The translations under genes were made by a program, and so were the position numbers. From assembly GCA_046347475.1 (NCBI GenBank), contig JAXMGD010000001.1, positions 1,054,001 through 1,118,000 of the forward strand: 64,000 bases of DNA, in the 5' to 3' direction. Below are positions 44,713 through 54,200 of this stretch, piece by piece. Every line of letters starts with the position of its first letter. Position 1 is the stretch's first letter. Below the pieces are notes generated by a model that made no database searches, had not been told where the DNA came from, and saw only the letters and a program-made list of their open reading frames with translations. The DNA comes from CAMCXE01 sp046347475 (GTDB lineage: Bacteria; Pseudomonadota; Gammaproteobacteria; Pseudomonadales; Cellvibrionaceae).

Positions 44713-44947
44713 GAACTATTTTATCGTCGTTGTAATAGATCCAACCTGTTTGATTGCGGGCAATCTCAATTGCAATCAGGGCAGGCCACACACTTGCCTT
44801 ATTTGATGCGGTGATGTGATCGCCGCTGAAGTGGTCGCTCTCAAGGTGGATTAAAGTTAGCTTATATGTGTCATTTTTATCGGGCTTAATAAAGATCAAA
44901 AGCTCTGAATTGCATTGTTCGATTTGTGCGGCGGTAGCGGCTGCCAA
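44684..44947 (-). CDS. Doubtful small ORF antisense in the nifK-nifT gap
   Basis: An 87-codon ATG frame with plausible amino-acid composition (TYKLTLIHLESDHFSGDHI, NQTGWIYYNDD) but no recognised family, no clear ribosome-binding site, and a 3' end inside a degenerate repeat. It is opposite to the nif transcription direction. It may be a remnant or a shadow of non-coding sequence. Confidence 0.25.
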   Translation of the reverse strand: MAAATAAQIEQCNSELLIFIKPDKNDTYKLTLIHLESDHFSGDHITASNKASVWPALIAIEIARNQTGWIYYNDDKIVHPNDIYSPR

Positions 44948-44995
44948 AAAATTAGCTGCCGTCGTTTTTTCTCGTTTATTACGCTAGGAACTTCT

Positions 44996-45214
44996 ATGCC
45001 TAATGTCATGATTCGTAAAAATGAAGCGGGACAGCTTACGTTGTATATAGCCAAACAAGACTTGGAAGAAAATGTTGTGGCGCTTGAATTTGATACGCCT
45101 GAGCGGTGGGGTGGAGAATTTACCTTGGCGGATGGCTCCATTTATTCAGTTGAACCCATGGCGCGGCCTGAATTACCTATAACCTTACGGGCTAAGCGAG
45201 GCGGGGAATCTTAA
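44996..45214 (+). CDS. nifT: NifT/FixU-family protein
   Basis: A 72-residue protein starting at ATG 44996 after TAGGA; the frame is open upstream but the family starts here (MPNVMIRKNEAGQLTLYIAK). Conserved NifT features are DLEENVVALEF and RWGGEFTLADGS. It is found next to nifK in many diazotrophs; its role is unclear and deletion has little effect in Klebsiella and Azotobacter. One base separates it from nifY. Confidence 0.93.
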   Translation: MPNVMIRKNEAGQLTLYIAKQDLEENVVALEFDTPERWGGEFTLADGSIYSVEPMARPELPITLRAKRGGES

Positions 45215-45215
45215 T

Positions 45216-45923
45216 ATGACGGCTCCACACGTAAGCGATGAGGTAGCGCTGCGGATTGGGCTTGCCCTGCGCGCTTTAGCCGATGTGGAATTGCGTGCGT
45301 TCGTAAGTGTATTAATTGCGGTATTAGGCCACCCCATCACCCTGGAGAAATTAGCGCGCTTGCGCTTTAGCCGTTTAAAAGCCGCTGGACAAGGTCCATT
45401 TGCTCACTGCACGGATGAGCAGATGCGTAACGCCTTAGCCTTGCTAAAAGGCAAGGGTATTGAAATCGCACCCGATCCTTTGCCTGTGATTAGTGACTAT
45501 TGCGACGGCGATATGCCGCACTCAATCCGTGTGGCGGTGGCATCCGATCGCGGTGAAAAAATTAATGGTGCCTTCGCAAGCTGTGCGCGATTTTTAATTT
45601 ATCAGGTGTCTGCACGAGAGGTGCGTTTAATTGCGTCGCGTGAGCTTGCTAAGGCTCCCCCGGAAGAAGATAAACACAGCCACCGAGCGCAATTAATTAA
45701 CGACTGCCAGGTGTTATACACGACTCAAATTGGCGGCCCGGCTGCAGCGAAAGTGGTGCGCGTGGGTGTGCATCCTATGAAAATTGATGCACCCATCGGT
45801 GCGCGTGTTTTATTGCGGCAATTGCAAGCGGTATTAATCCAGGGCGCGCCGCCTTGGCTCGCTAAGGCTATGGGTGGCAACCCACAAGGGCGAGTGCGCG
45901 TGAGTCAATCGCAGTTTGGCTAG
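45216..45923 (+). CDS. nifY: NifY, FeMo-co/apodinitrogenase-binding protein
   Basis: A 235-residue relative of NafY (37417). The N-terminal helical domain (SDEVALRIGLALRALADVE) is followed by a NifX-like C-terminal domain with RVAVASDRGEKINGAFASC and IGGPAAAKVVRVGVHPMK. The FeMo-co-ligand region reads NGAFASC rather than NGHFGSC as in the nafY product, so the histidine is replaced. That matches NifY-type paralogues, which bind apo-NifDK. Operon with nifT (1-base spacing). Confidence 0.92.
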   Translation: MTAPHVSDEVALRIGLALRALADVELRAFVSVLIAVLGHPITLEKLARLRFSRLKAAGQGPFAHCTDEQMRNALALLKGKGIEIAPDPLPVISDYCDGDMPHSIRVAVASDRGEKINGAFASCARFLIYQVSAREVRLIASRELAKAPPEEDKHSHRAQLINDCQVLYTTQIGGPAAAKVVRVGVHPMKIDAPIGARVLLRQLQAVLIQGAPPWLAKAMGGNPQGRVRVSQSQFG

Positions 45924-46011
45924 GCGGTGTGTAAGAAGTTTGGCATTTGGCTTGGGAATAAAAAAGCCCCGAGCGAGATAGGTGATTGTCTAGGTTTTTG
46001 CAGGAGTTTAT

Positions 46012-46290
46012 ATGAACGCACCAGCAGGTTTAAATCGCAGCCAAATTGACGAGGTGGTTGCATACGTCGACGCCCACGGCCTTAGTGATACAACCCTAAA
46101 TTATCTGCGGCAGCAATTTTCAGGGTGTCATTTTACCTATTGTATGGATGATGATGTGCATTTTTCCAAGGCCTATATGCAGCGCCCGCACTTTAATGTG
46201 TATTTAGTGGATTCTCGCCAACATTGTTCCGAATTGACCACCGATACTGAATGCGCCTCAGGAATTGTATTGGCAGAGGTGCTTGAGTGA
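46012..46290 (+). CDS. Small nif-associated protein (DUF6129-like)
   Basis: A 92-residue protein after GGAG. It contains SQIDEVVAYVDAHGLSDTTLNYLRQQFSG and HFTYCMDDDV ... FNVYLVDSRQHCSEL. Similar small ORFs lie after nifY in Azotobacter nif clusters. The domain name is from memory. Two cysteines and an acidic patch are visible; the function is unknown. It is the last gene before R1 copy D. Confidence 0.78.
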   Translation: MNAPAGLNRSQIDEVVAYVDAHGLSDTTLNYLRQQFSGCHFTYCMDDDVHFSKAYMQRPHFNVYLVDSRQHCSELTTDTECASGIVLAEVLE

Positions 46291-46374
46291 TTTTTTCCAG
46301 GATTGGGGTTTTGAATAGAATATGTTTTTTGTTGTTTTTTGCCCGATAATTTTCGAGGTTTTGAATCCATATTG

Positions 46375-46508
46375 CTAGCTGTACGGAAGTAATAAATACA
46401 CATTATTTCAGGCCGTCAAAAAGAGGGATCTTTTTGACGAGCCTACTTAGGATGTATTCACGGCGTGGCTGAAATGATGTGTATTCATTGCTGGTGCCTG
46501 GGTAGTAA
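46375..46508 (-). repeat. Double-palindrome element R1, copy D (minus)
   Basis: From CTAGCTGTACGGAAG to GCCTGGGTAGTAA, in the same orientation as copy B. Its GTACGG end faces the nifHDKTY block and the other end faces lrv. Confidence 0.93.
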
Positions 46509-46659
46509 GCCTGTATTTCGCCGAGTAAATACCGTGTTTGTACTATTTACCCTGTATGAACTATTTACCGATACTGAATCGAGCCTGTTATTTTTCAATG
46601 ATTTTCTGTGTTTATCATGGACTATTTGAAACTGTGTTGTCGCTTTTAGAGTTATTACT

Positions 46660-47406
46660 ATGGCCAATGAGACGGACTCTGCGGATTTAACCCCCGTTGC
46701 CGATTGCCGCAGCTGTCGCTATCGCACCCATTTACTGTTGGCGGGCCGTTGTGTGCCGGGGGATGCTTGTGTGGCGGTGGATAGTGGCCGACAAATCGAC
46801 CGCTTTTTCCGCGCTAATCCTGAGCTGGCTGGCCAGTATATTAATGACAGTTTTTGGGAACGCCGTGCGGTTGCTGCGCGTTATATTCCCCAGGAAGCCT
46901 TAAGCCGTTTAATTGCTGACCCAGATGAAGCGGTGCGCCGAGCCGTTGCCTACCGTTTGCCCCGCGAGCAATTGTTAAAACTCATGGACGACCCGGACCG
47001 CGAAGTGCGAATTACCGTGGCAGACCGCTTACCGCTGGAACAACTTGAGCGCATGGCAACAGACCCGGATTATTTAGTGCGCGCGTATGTGGCTCAGCGT
47101 TTACCGGTAGGGCGATTATTTCGTTTTATTCGCGACCCAGATCGGCAAGTGCGTAAATTCGTTGCCCAGCGTTTACCTGAGGAATCCTTAGGCCTTATGG
47201 TGCATGACCCTGAACCCGAAGTACGCCGCATCCTTGCTTCTCGTTTGCAGGGAGAGGGTATTTTGCCTTTGTTAAGCGACAATGATTGGACGGTGCGTTT
47301 AGCGGCAATTGCCAATGCGCCACTGGAGGCATTGCCTGGCTTGTTGGAAGATGTTGACCCTGAGGTGCGCCAGGCGGTGGCTGAGCGATTGGGGTTGACG
47401 CTTTAA
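46660..47406 (+). CDS. lrv: Leucine-rich-repeat-variant (LRV) [4Fe-4S] protein
   Basis: A 248-residue protein. An N-terminal cysteine cluster, CRSCRYRTHLLLAGRCVPGDAC (four cysteines, residues about 14-35), should bind a [4Fe-4S] cluster. Then come about seven helical repeats of 24 residues with the pattern DPDxxVRxxVAxRLPxEQL. This is the architecture of the A. vinelandii LRV protein encoded downstream of nifY, whose structure founded the LRV family. Function is unknown; a structural or Fe-S-related helper role in nitrogen fixation is inferred from conserved linkage. Confidence 0.92.
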   Translation: MANETDSADLTPVADCRSCRYRTHLLLAGRCVPGDACVAVDSGRQIDRFFRANPELAGQYINDSFWERRAVAARYIPQEALSRLIADPDEAVRRAVAYRLPREQLLKLMDDPDREVRITVADRLPLEQLERMATDPDYLVRAYVAQRLPVGRLFRFIRDPDRQVRKFVAQRLPEESLGLMVHDPEPEVRRILASRLQGEGILPLLSDNDWTVRLAAIANAPLEALPGLLEDVDPEVRQAVAERLGLTL

Positions 47407-47532
47407 TGTTTGGCTGCAACGAATTGGGCCACGCGCATCCCTGCGGTAGGCATTTTTAGCAGCAAGGTTTGCTCAATTTCATTTATTCCCTGTTCGAGTG
47501 CGCCAGCTCCTAAAATGCTCTTGGTTGATAAA

Positions 47533-48222
47533 TTAAGGGCATGTACTTGCTGGCGGATTCAAGTTTCCGCATCCGGTAATAGAGTTGCAGTAAAATGAAA
47601 ATAATGTATTAACTAGGTTGATACTGGGGCCACCTAATTCTGATTTGGCTACCAATGATAATTGCAGTTCACTTGAGCTGATATTTCCTGCGGTTTCGAT
47701 TGTGAATGCCAGTTTATTGTTCCAATTTCCGGTGGGCGGGAATTCCACATAATCTATAGCGCGCGCACCATTGATTCGAACTTCCATGGGTAAAGCACGA
47801 TCGGTTCCGTTAGAAAACAGTAGGGTGAGCGTAACTTTTTCAACGGGGCCGCCTCGGTTGTAGGTCGTAGGAAAATCCAAGTGGCTGTCTGCTATGGGTT
47901 GGTATACAAATCGGCCCAGATCGCTATCCATCTTGCCTGTAGATGAAGCGCAATAACTATTAGCGCCGAATACCTCAGATGTTCCATCGCTGTGATAATA
48001 AGCCCTAAAATTTGTGTTTAATGGGACTTCACTGATGGAATATTTTTTCACCACGCCATTATTTACCAACACCTCACCTGAAGAGCTAGACGAAGAAGAT
48101 GAGCTTGATGATGAGCTGGAGGAACTAGATGAGCTAGATGTGCCCATCTGTGATTTGCCATCACAGCCGATTAAATGCAGTGCAGCGATAAATGTGGTTA
48201 TTGGCAAAATTAATGTCTTCAT
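47533..48222 (-). CDS. Polyserine lipoprotein with CBM-like beta-sandwich
   Basis: A 229-residue protein with a lipoprotein signal (MKTLILPITTFIAALHLIGC), a linker of about 20 serines and one C-terminal domain. The domain pattern LPMEVRINGARAIDYVEFP, GNWNNKLAFTIE and LGGPSINLVNTLF resembles CBM6/CBM35 carbohydrate-binding modules (TG.W and G.(N)I motifs), at modest confidence. Four C-terminal cysteines may form disulfides. It lies downstream of, and on the same strand as, the other polyserine protein, 123 bases away, so they may be co-expressed. Confidence 0.78.
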   Translation of the reverse strand: MKTLILPITTFIAALHLIGCDGKSQMGTSSSSSSSSSSSSSSSSSSSSGEVLVNNGVVKKYSISEVPLNTNFRAYYHSDGTSEVFGANSYCASSTGKMDSDLGRFVYQPIADSHLDFPTTYNRGGPVEKVTLTLLFSNGTDRALPMEVRINGARAIDYVEFPPTGNWNNKLAFTIETAGNISSSELQLSLVAKSELGGPSINLVNTLFSFYCNSITGCGNLNPPASTCP

Positions 48223-48345
48223 GGTGTCCCTCTAATAGTGTCGAATTATTATTGCCCTTTAATAAAGGGGGCGCGTTTTATCCTGTTTGGGCCAAAGCGG
48301 ACATGCTAAATCCTACTGATTTCGCATGTCCGCAGATGCAATTTT

Positions 48346-50604
48346 TTAGTGGCAGGATTTGCGTCGGCGTAGCACCCAGCTACCTAGAACTAATAATCCT
48401 AAACTTATGTTATCCAAGCTACCTGCCACGGGTTTGTTATTGGTGTTTGTTGGCGTTCCACTTGAGCTACTGCTTGAAGAGGAGCTAGATGAGCTGGAGC
48501 TGGAGCTGGAGCTGGCCCCAAACCTTCCACTCGAACTCGAACTTGAATTTCTTGAGCCGGAGCTGCTGTAACCCGTTGAGCTTGAACTTGAGCTGCTTGA
48601 GCTAGAGCTACTGTATCCAGAGCTACTGTATCCAGAACTACTGTATCCAGAACTACTGTATCCAGAACTGCTTGAGTTCGAACCGCCTGAGCTTGAGCTG
48701 CTTGAGCTACTTGAGCTTGAACTGCTTGAGCTTGAACTGCTTGATCCGGAACCACTTGAGCTTGAACTGCTTGATCCGGAACCACTTGAACTGGAACTGC
48801 TGGAAGGTGAAACGGGTTGATTAATGCAATCAATGCAATAAACCTTTTCGCCGATCATTTTGTAGGGGCCAGAGCCGGAAGATTTCACCTCCAAGTGGTA
48901 GGTGCCTGCCTGAGGCGGTTTAAAATAGATATCGCCTGCTTTCTCCTCTATGAGCGTTTTTCCTGCTGAATCCTTAATCGAAAGCGTTGGTAAGAACATC
49001 TCAAAATATGCTGAATTAAATAATGATAGGTTTAATGCTTGATCTGCCTGTAGGTCAATAGAGTACACGTCAGTAAAAAAAATGCCAGAATTACCTTGTG
49101 CATCAAAGGTTTTGCAATCGCCCTGGGTTAAATTTGATCTCACATCAAATTGCTCGCCCAGTGGTATTGGTTTGTTGCAGTCAGAGTCGAGATAGTGGTC
49201 GCTGTCGAACGATCCTAGCGTGATATCTTGAGGAATGGCGCCGATTCCTTCGGGTGTGTATGAGTCTAATACATTTTTTGAATATTCAAAAACTAATGTA
49301 TACGTTTTTTCTGCTGTGCTTTGCAGTGGCAGTACGCCTCCGTTGTCAGGTAAAAATAGCTCCTCATAGAAGTTGCTGTTTGGCGATTTTGTGGATTGTG
49401 CAATTATATTTCCCAGTTCATCTTCGAGCTTAATGGAGCTAGCAACGGATCGCAATTGTAGCCACTGGTTTGGTTTAATATTTATGGTTCGCGAAAGAAT
49501 AATAGGGTAGTGCAATTGTGGATTATCCTGACAGCTGGTTATATCCCTCGGTTTAAATGTCTGATAACTTTGTGTAACCGATGTTAGCGATGGTGCTTGA
49601 AAGTTAAGGTCTAAGTTTTCATAAAACGGATATGTGATTGCTTCGCACGGGTTATAGGCTAAGAGCCTGTATGAGCCCTCCTGCTCTGGTGCGGGAGAGT
49701 GTACGTTTATTGTGTAAGTTCCTGTGGTTTGTGCCACAAAAGAATAGGTATAAATATATTCGCTATGATATTGGTATATAGGGTCTTTGAGCCCGCTGGG
49801 TGTCGCTATTGTGATTTTCGGAGCATAGGGTGTATCTCCTATATCTAGGTTTACCTTTTGACCCGCGAATAAGTTAATGCTGTAAAGATCTTGGTAGATG
49901 TCTTGCTCATTTAGTGGAGCAAGATTCCCCTGGCAATCAGATTTTAAGTTAGCACCAACAGCGTCTTTCCCCAATTCAAGCTTTTTTGGCCCACAAGGTT
50001 CGCTTTCGTTGAGGGGTAAAGCTTGCATCACTAAGTAAATGTTAAATTCTTGGCCTATTTCACCCGATACTTCAACTATGTAAGTTTGGGGCTCGCTATT
50101 TTGATTGCTTATAAAGCCAAAACTTGTTTGGGCGCCATTTTGCTCGTCGAGTGTAATAGTTGCAGGTATCGTATTGGTTCCCTGATGTTCAATCGTTTTA
50201 TAGTGTTCATCGGTAAGCGTCAGGAGTGTTTGGTTTGATTGAATATAAAATTGATAATTAGGCGGTACAGTGAATCTATAACGAATTGAACCGTTTAATT
50301 CTGGGTGTGTTGAACTGGGACAATTAATCAATTTCCCACGCGCCCAGCCAGTTTCGATATCACTTCCATCGAGTATCGAGTCAAACGGCGATACCTCGCA
50401 GGTCATAATTTTGAACTCTGAGCCTGACGAAGAGCTTGATGTACTAGAAGAGCTAGAAGAGCTAGAAGAACTCGAAGAACTCGAAGAACTCGAAGAGCTA
50501 GACGAACTTAGCGCAAAAGCACTCGGTATAGTTAGATTACTGCTGAGTGTTATAGCCGTTGTAATGGCACTTAGTAGTGATAGTTTTGAGCGCGCGAGCT
50601 TCAT
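48346..50604 (-). CDS. Large secreted polyserine protein with PPC-like domains and a C-terminal anchor
   Basis: A 752-residue exported protein. A signal peptide (about 1-32, ending AFALS) runs into a first serine tract (about 22 residues). A 550-residue region follows containing three or four beta-sandwich units of pre-peptidase C-terminal (PPC) type (VDLYSINLxxGQxVNLxI... and GTYTINVHS / GTYHLEVKS). Then a second Ser/Gly-rich region includes GYSSS repeats. The C-terminus is a hydrophobic helix SLGLLVLGSWVL followed by RRRK, a CTERM-like sorting or anchor tail. A TTGAG/GGAAAG-type site precedes the ATG. No catalytic domain is seen; it is probably a surface protein. Confidence 0.82.
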   Translation of the reverse strand: MKLARSKLSLLSAITTAITLSSNLTIPSAFALSSSSSSSSSSSSSSSSSSSSSSTSSSSSGSEFKIMTCEVSPFDSILDGSDIETGWARGKLINCPSSTHPELNGSIRYRFTVPPNYQFYIQSNQTLLTLTDEHYKTIEHQGTNTIPATITLDEQNGAQTSFGFISNQNSEPQTYIVEVSGEIGQEFNIYLVMQALPLNESEPCGPKKLELGKDAVGANLKSDCQGNLAPLNEQDIYQDLYSINLFAGQKVNLDIGDTPYAPKITIATPSGLKDPIYQYHSEYIYTYSFVAQTTGTYTINVHSPAPEQEGSYRLLAYNPCEAITYPFYENLDLNFQAPSLTSVTQSYQTFKPRDITSCQDNPQLHYPIILSRTINIKPNQWLQLRSVASSIKLEDELGNIIAQSTKSPNSNFYEELFLPDNGGVLPLQSTAEKTYTLVFEYSKNVLDSYTPEGIGAIPQDITLGSFDSDHYLDSDCNKPIPLGEQFDVRSNLTQGDCKTFDAQGNSGIFFTDVYSIDLQADQALNLSLFNSAYFEMFLPTLSIKDSAGKTLIEEKAGDIYFKPPQAGTYHLEVKSSGSGPYKMIGEKVYCIDCINQPVSPSSSSSSSGSGSSSSSSSGSGSSSSSSSSSSSSSSSSSSSGGSNSSSSGYSSSGYSSSGYSSSGYSSSSSSSSSSSSTGYSSSGSRNSSSSSSGRFGASSSSSSSSSSSSSSSSSSGTPTNTNNKPVAGSLDNISLGLLVLGSWVLRRRKSCH

Positions 50605-51223
50605 GGTCTTTCCTTTTTATTAGGGTTAGTGGGCAGGGCGAGCGTATTGTGAGTGGATCATGAGGCGAGAAGGGGGCTGGCTTTTACCAACTGTGCGCAG
50701 TGTAAAGCTCGATACGCTTTTGCATGTGTAAAAAAGTGTAATAACGCTGAAGAGTGCACCCAGACCTTGTTCGTAAAACTCAGGCCGCAGGCTTCGCCTT
50801 TATAAAAACCTGTTGCGTACAGTTCATCAACGGCACGTAAGCTTTGCTCTGGGTGACCAGGTCTGTAATGAATTTTTTTACGTGTGCTTGGATTGACTTA
50901 GGCTAGTTACATTCAGCGGGCCGCTGGCTTATGAGGGTAGCCTTGCAACCAGCGGCAGGAATTCACCCCGTGTTTTGCCGAATGTTTTTGCTTGGGCGAC
51001 TTAAGTATTAACCCGGCACTCAATGTCGCCGGATTAATAACGCGTTGTTGACCTATTTTTGTTAGCCCCATCTGGAGGATAAAGCCACGTTAGGTATGCG
51101 TTTGAGTTTTGGTGATTTAATCAGCTATTGGGGTGGCAAATTTCAGTAATTACCTCAGCGCTGAATAAAGCTGAGGTAACAAAAGGGCAGATTTAATTGA
51201 GTTTAAGCGATATAAGCGTCGCA
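50605..51223. other. Intergenic region with one R2 hairpin
   Basis: 619 bases between the polyserine gene start and the end of the efflux-pump gene. It contains the R2 hairpin at 51005-51041 and weak inverted CAGACCT / AGGTCTG elements (about 50761 and 50861). No gene recognised. Confidence 0.5.
51005..51041. repeat. R2-type short hairpin repeat
   Basis: GTATTAACCCGGC and GCCGGATTAATA arms around ACTCAATGTC. Member of the same family as 39553-39587. Confidence 0.7.
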
Positions 51224-54200
51224 TTAACACTGCGCAGATGTTCTAGGTTTTTGGATTAATTTAACCAAGCTGCGCACCACCCACCGCACACCAAAAAAAG
51301 TAAACAGCGTTTCAAAACTCAACATAATGAATGTGCGTCCGCTGCCGCGTACCGGCGCTAGGCGCTGATATTTTGCTATTAATCGCTCCTGTGCATTGCT
51401 AATTGCATCGTAAAAAGTAGGAATCATTAAAAGGGTGAGAATAGTTGAAGTGATCGTACCGCCAATAATCGCAACTGCCAGGGGTTGATAAAATTCGCCG
51501 CCTTCGCCCATGCCAATGGCTACCGGTAACATGCCAGCAATGAGCGCAAAGGTGGTCATAATAATGGGCCGCAGGCGCGCTCGTCCGGCTTGTTTTAATG
51601 CCTCTACACGATTCACACCGGCTTTTTCTCGGCTGCGGGCGCTATCGAGTAATAAAATGGCATTTTTCGCTACCAGTCCCATAAGCATAATAATGCCGAT
51701 AAAACTCATTAAATTTAATGTGTGGCCGGTGCTCACCAGCGCGAGGACTACGCCAATTAAACTTAACGGCAGGCTCAACATAACCGCCACCGGCGCCATA
51801 AACGAGCTAAATTGCATCACTAAAATAAAATACATCACCACTATGCCCGCCACTAAAGCGATGGTCATGGAGGTGAATAACACCTGCTGGTCGCGCCCGG
51901 CGCCGCGTAGCTCCACCCCATAGCCGGGTGGGAAATCCATCTGTTTGGCCAGCGCCATGGCGGCGTTGGTGACTTCGCCCTGGTTGCTGCCCTCTACGTT
52001 GGCAGTCACGGTTACGGTGCGTTTGCCTTCGGTGTGCATGATGCGGGTGGGGGCTTCGTCCATTGTGAGGCTGGCGATTTGTTCCAAGGGTATCCAGCTT
52101 TGGCCGCTGCTGGGCAGCAGTGGCAGGCGCGCGATGGCGTCTAGGTTGGCGCGGTCCTGTGGGTGCAGGCGCAGGGTTACATCGCGGGTTTCGCCGTTAG
52201 GGTCCACCCAATCGCCCACTTCATTGCCTGCAAAGGCGATGCGCAGGGCTTGGGCCGCGTCGGCGGCGCTCACGCCTAGGCTGCTGGCCAGGCTGCGTTG
52301 CAATTCAATGTGCATTTCCGGCATGGGTTCTTTTTCGCTTAGGCCCACATCCACGGCGCCTTTTATGCTGCGCAGTTGTTCCATGTAGGTGTTGGTGATG
52401 GCCAGTAGGGTGCGAGAGTCAGTGCCGTAAAAATTAATGCGCACGGGTTTTTCGCCGCCGTTGCTGGTGTCGTCTTGCACGGCGTATTCGGCCCCCACCA
52501 ACTGGTTGATACGGCCGCGCAGATCAGTGGCGATTTGCGCAGCGCTGCGTGTACGGCTGCTGGGTTTGCCTATGTCTAAATCCAGGCGGCTTTCATCGCG
52601 GTTGACGCTGCTAAAAATGGATTGAATTTCAGGGATGGCTTGCGCCTGTTCCACTGCCTGGGCGGTTTTGATGCGCGCATATTCCATGCTTACGCCGGCG
52701 GGCAACCGCACACTGACTACCATTTTGCCGTTGTCGGAGGCGGGCAAAAAACTGGTGCCGCCGAGCCGCGCTTGCAGGCCTATGGCGGCGGCAAAACTGA
52801 GTAGGGCGATACAGGCCATGGTTTTGCGGTGTTGTAAGGCCCAACTGATAAGGCCTGTGTAGCGGTCGGCCTGGCGGTCGAACCAATCGTTAAAGCGCGC
52901 CAGCACAAGGCTAAAGCCTTTTTTCGGTTGGTGCTGGTAGCCCACCGGGTCGCCCCAGCGGGAGGACAACATGGGGTCCAGGGAGAAGGAGATAACCAGC
53001 GACACCATGACGGAGGCAACCACCGTGAGGGCAAAGGGCTTAAACCATTGGCCGGGGCCGCCGCTCATAAAGGCAACCGGAATAAACACCGCAATAATGG
53101 AAAAGGTGGTGGCCATAACGGCCAGGCCGATCTCCCGCGTGCCCTCGCGGGAAGCTGTGATGCGGTCGGAGCCGCGCTCCATGTGGCGCACTATGTTCTC
53201 CCGCACCACAATCGCATCGTCAATCAGCACTCCAATGGCCAAGGACAGGCCCAGCAGGGTCATAAAGTTCAGCGAAAATCCCAACAACCACACGGCAATA
53301 AATGCCGCCAGCACGGAGGTGGGGAGGGATAGGGCGGTGATCACCGTGGAGCGCCAGGAGTTTAAAAAGGCGTAGACCACAAAAATAGTCAGGCCCGCCC
53401 CCAATACCAAGGCCTCGATGACATTGTTCAGGCTGCTTTGAGCCCAGTCACCGCCGTCGTTGGCAATGTCAATGCGCGTGCCGGGTTTGAGGTCTTTGCG
53501 CATCTCATCAAGCTCATGGCGCACGGCTTTAGAGACGGAAACCGTGCTGGCTTCGCGGGTGCGGATGATGTTGATGCCGATGGAAGGTTTGCCGTTAAAG
53601 AAGTTAATTTTGTCCGGCTCCGCCACGCCGTCTTCCACGTCGGCCACATCGCTCAGGCGCAGCACCTGCTCGCCTTTGCGGCGAATCACCATGTTGGCAA
53701 AATCCTCCGGGCCCGTTAGGCGTCCGGCGAGGCGGATACTGTATTCGCTTAACTCGCCTGATACCTTGCCGCTGGGGGCCGTGAGGTTTTGATTGCGCAG
53801 GGCATTTTGCGCCTCCACCACTGAAATGCCGTGCATGCGCATTTTTTCGCTGCGCAGTAATACGGTCAGCTCCCGTTTGGCATCGCCGGAGATCTCCACC
53901 ACCGCCACGCCCGGCAGGCCGCGCAATCGGTCGGCGATAACCTTATCGGCAAACAGCGACAGTTCAACCGCGCTTTGATGTTCCGACGACAGGGAGAGTG
54001 ACATAATCGGCCAGGCGTCCGGGTCCACCCGGCGAATCACCGGTTCGCGCATTTCCACCGGTAGTTTGTAGCGCACGCTTGCAATGGCATTGCGCAGGTT
54101 ATCGGAGGCCTCGATTAAATCACTGCCGAATTCAAATTCGACGCGAAACCAGGCATTGCCCTCATTGGCCCAGGCGCGCATATCGGTAACGCCGGGGATG

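Noticed and set aside
46300..46660. Sigma-54 promoter for lrv
   Set aside because: No GG-N10-GC match was found in the upstream region.
52435..53375. Several long open frames on the plus strand inside the RND gene
   Set aside because: They are antisense shadows of a well-conserved coding region with high third-position GC.
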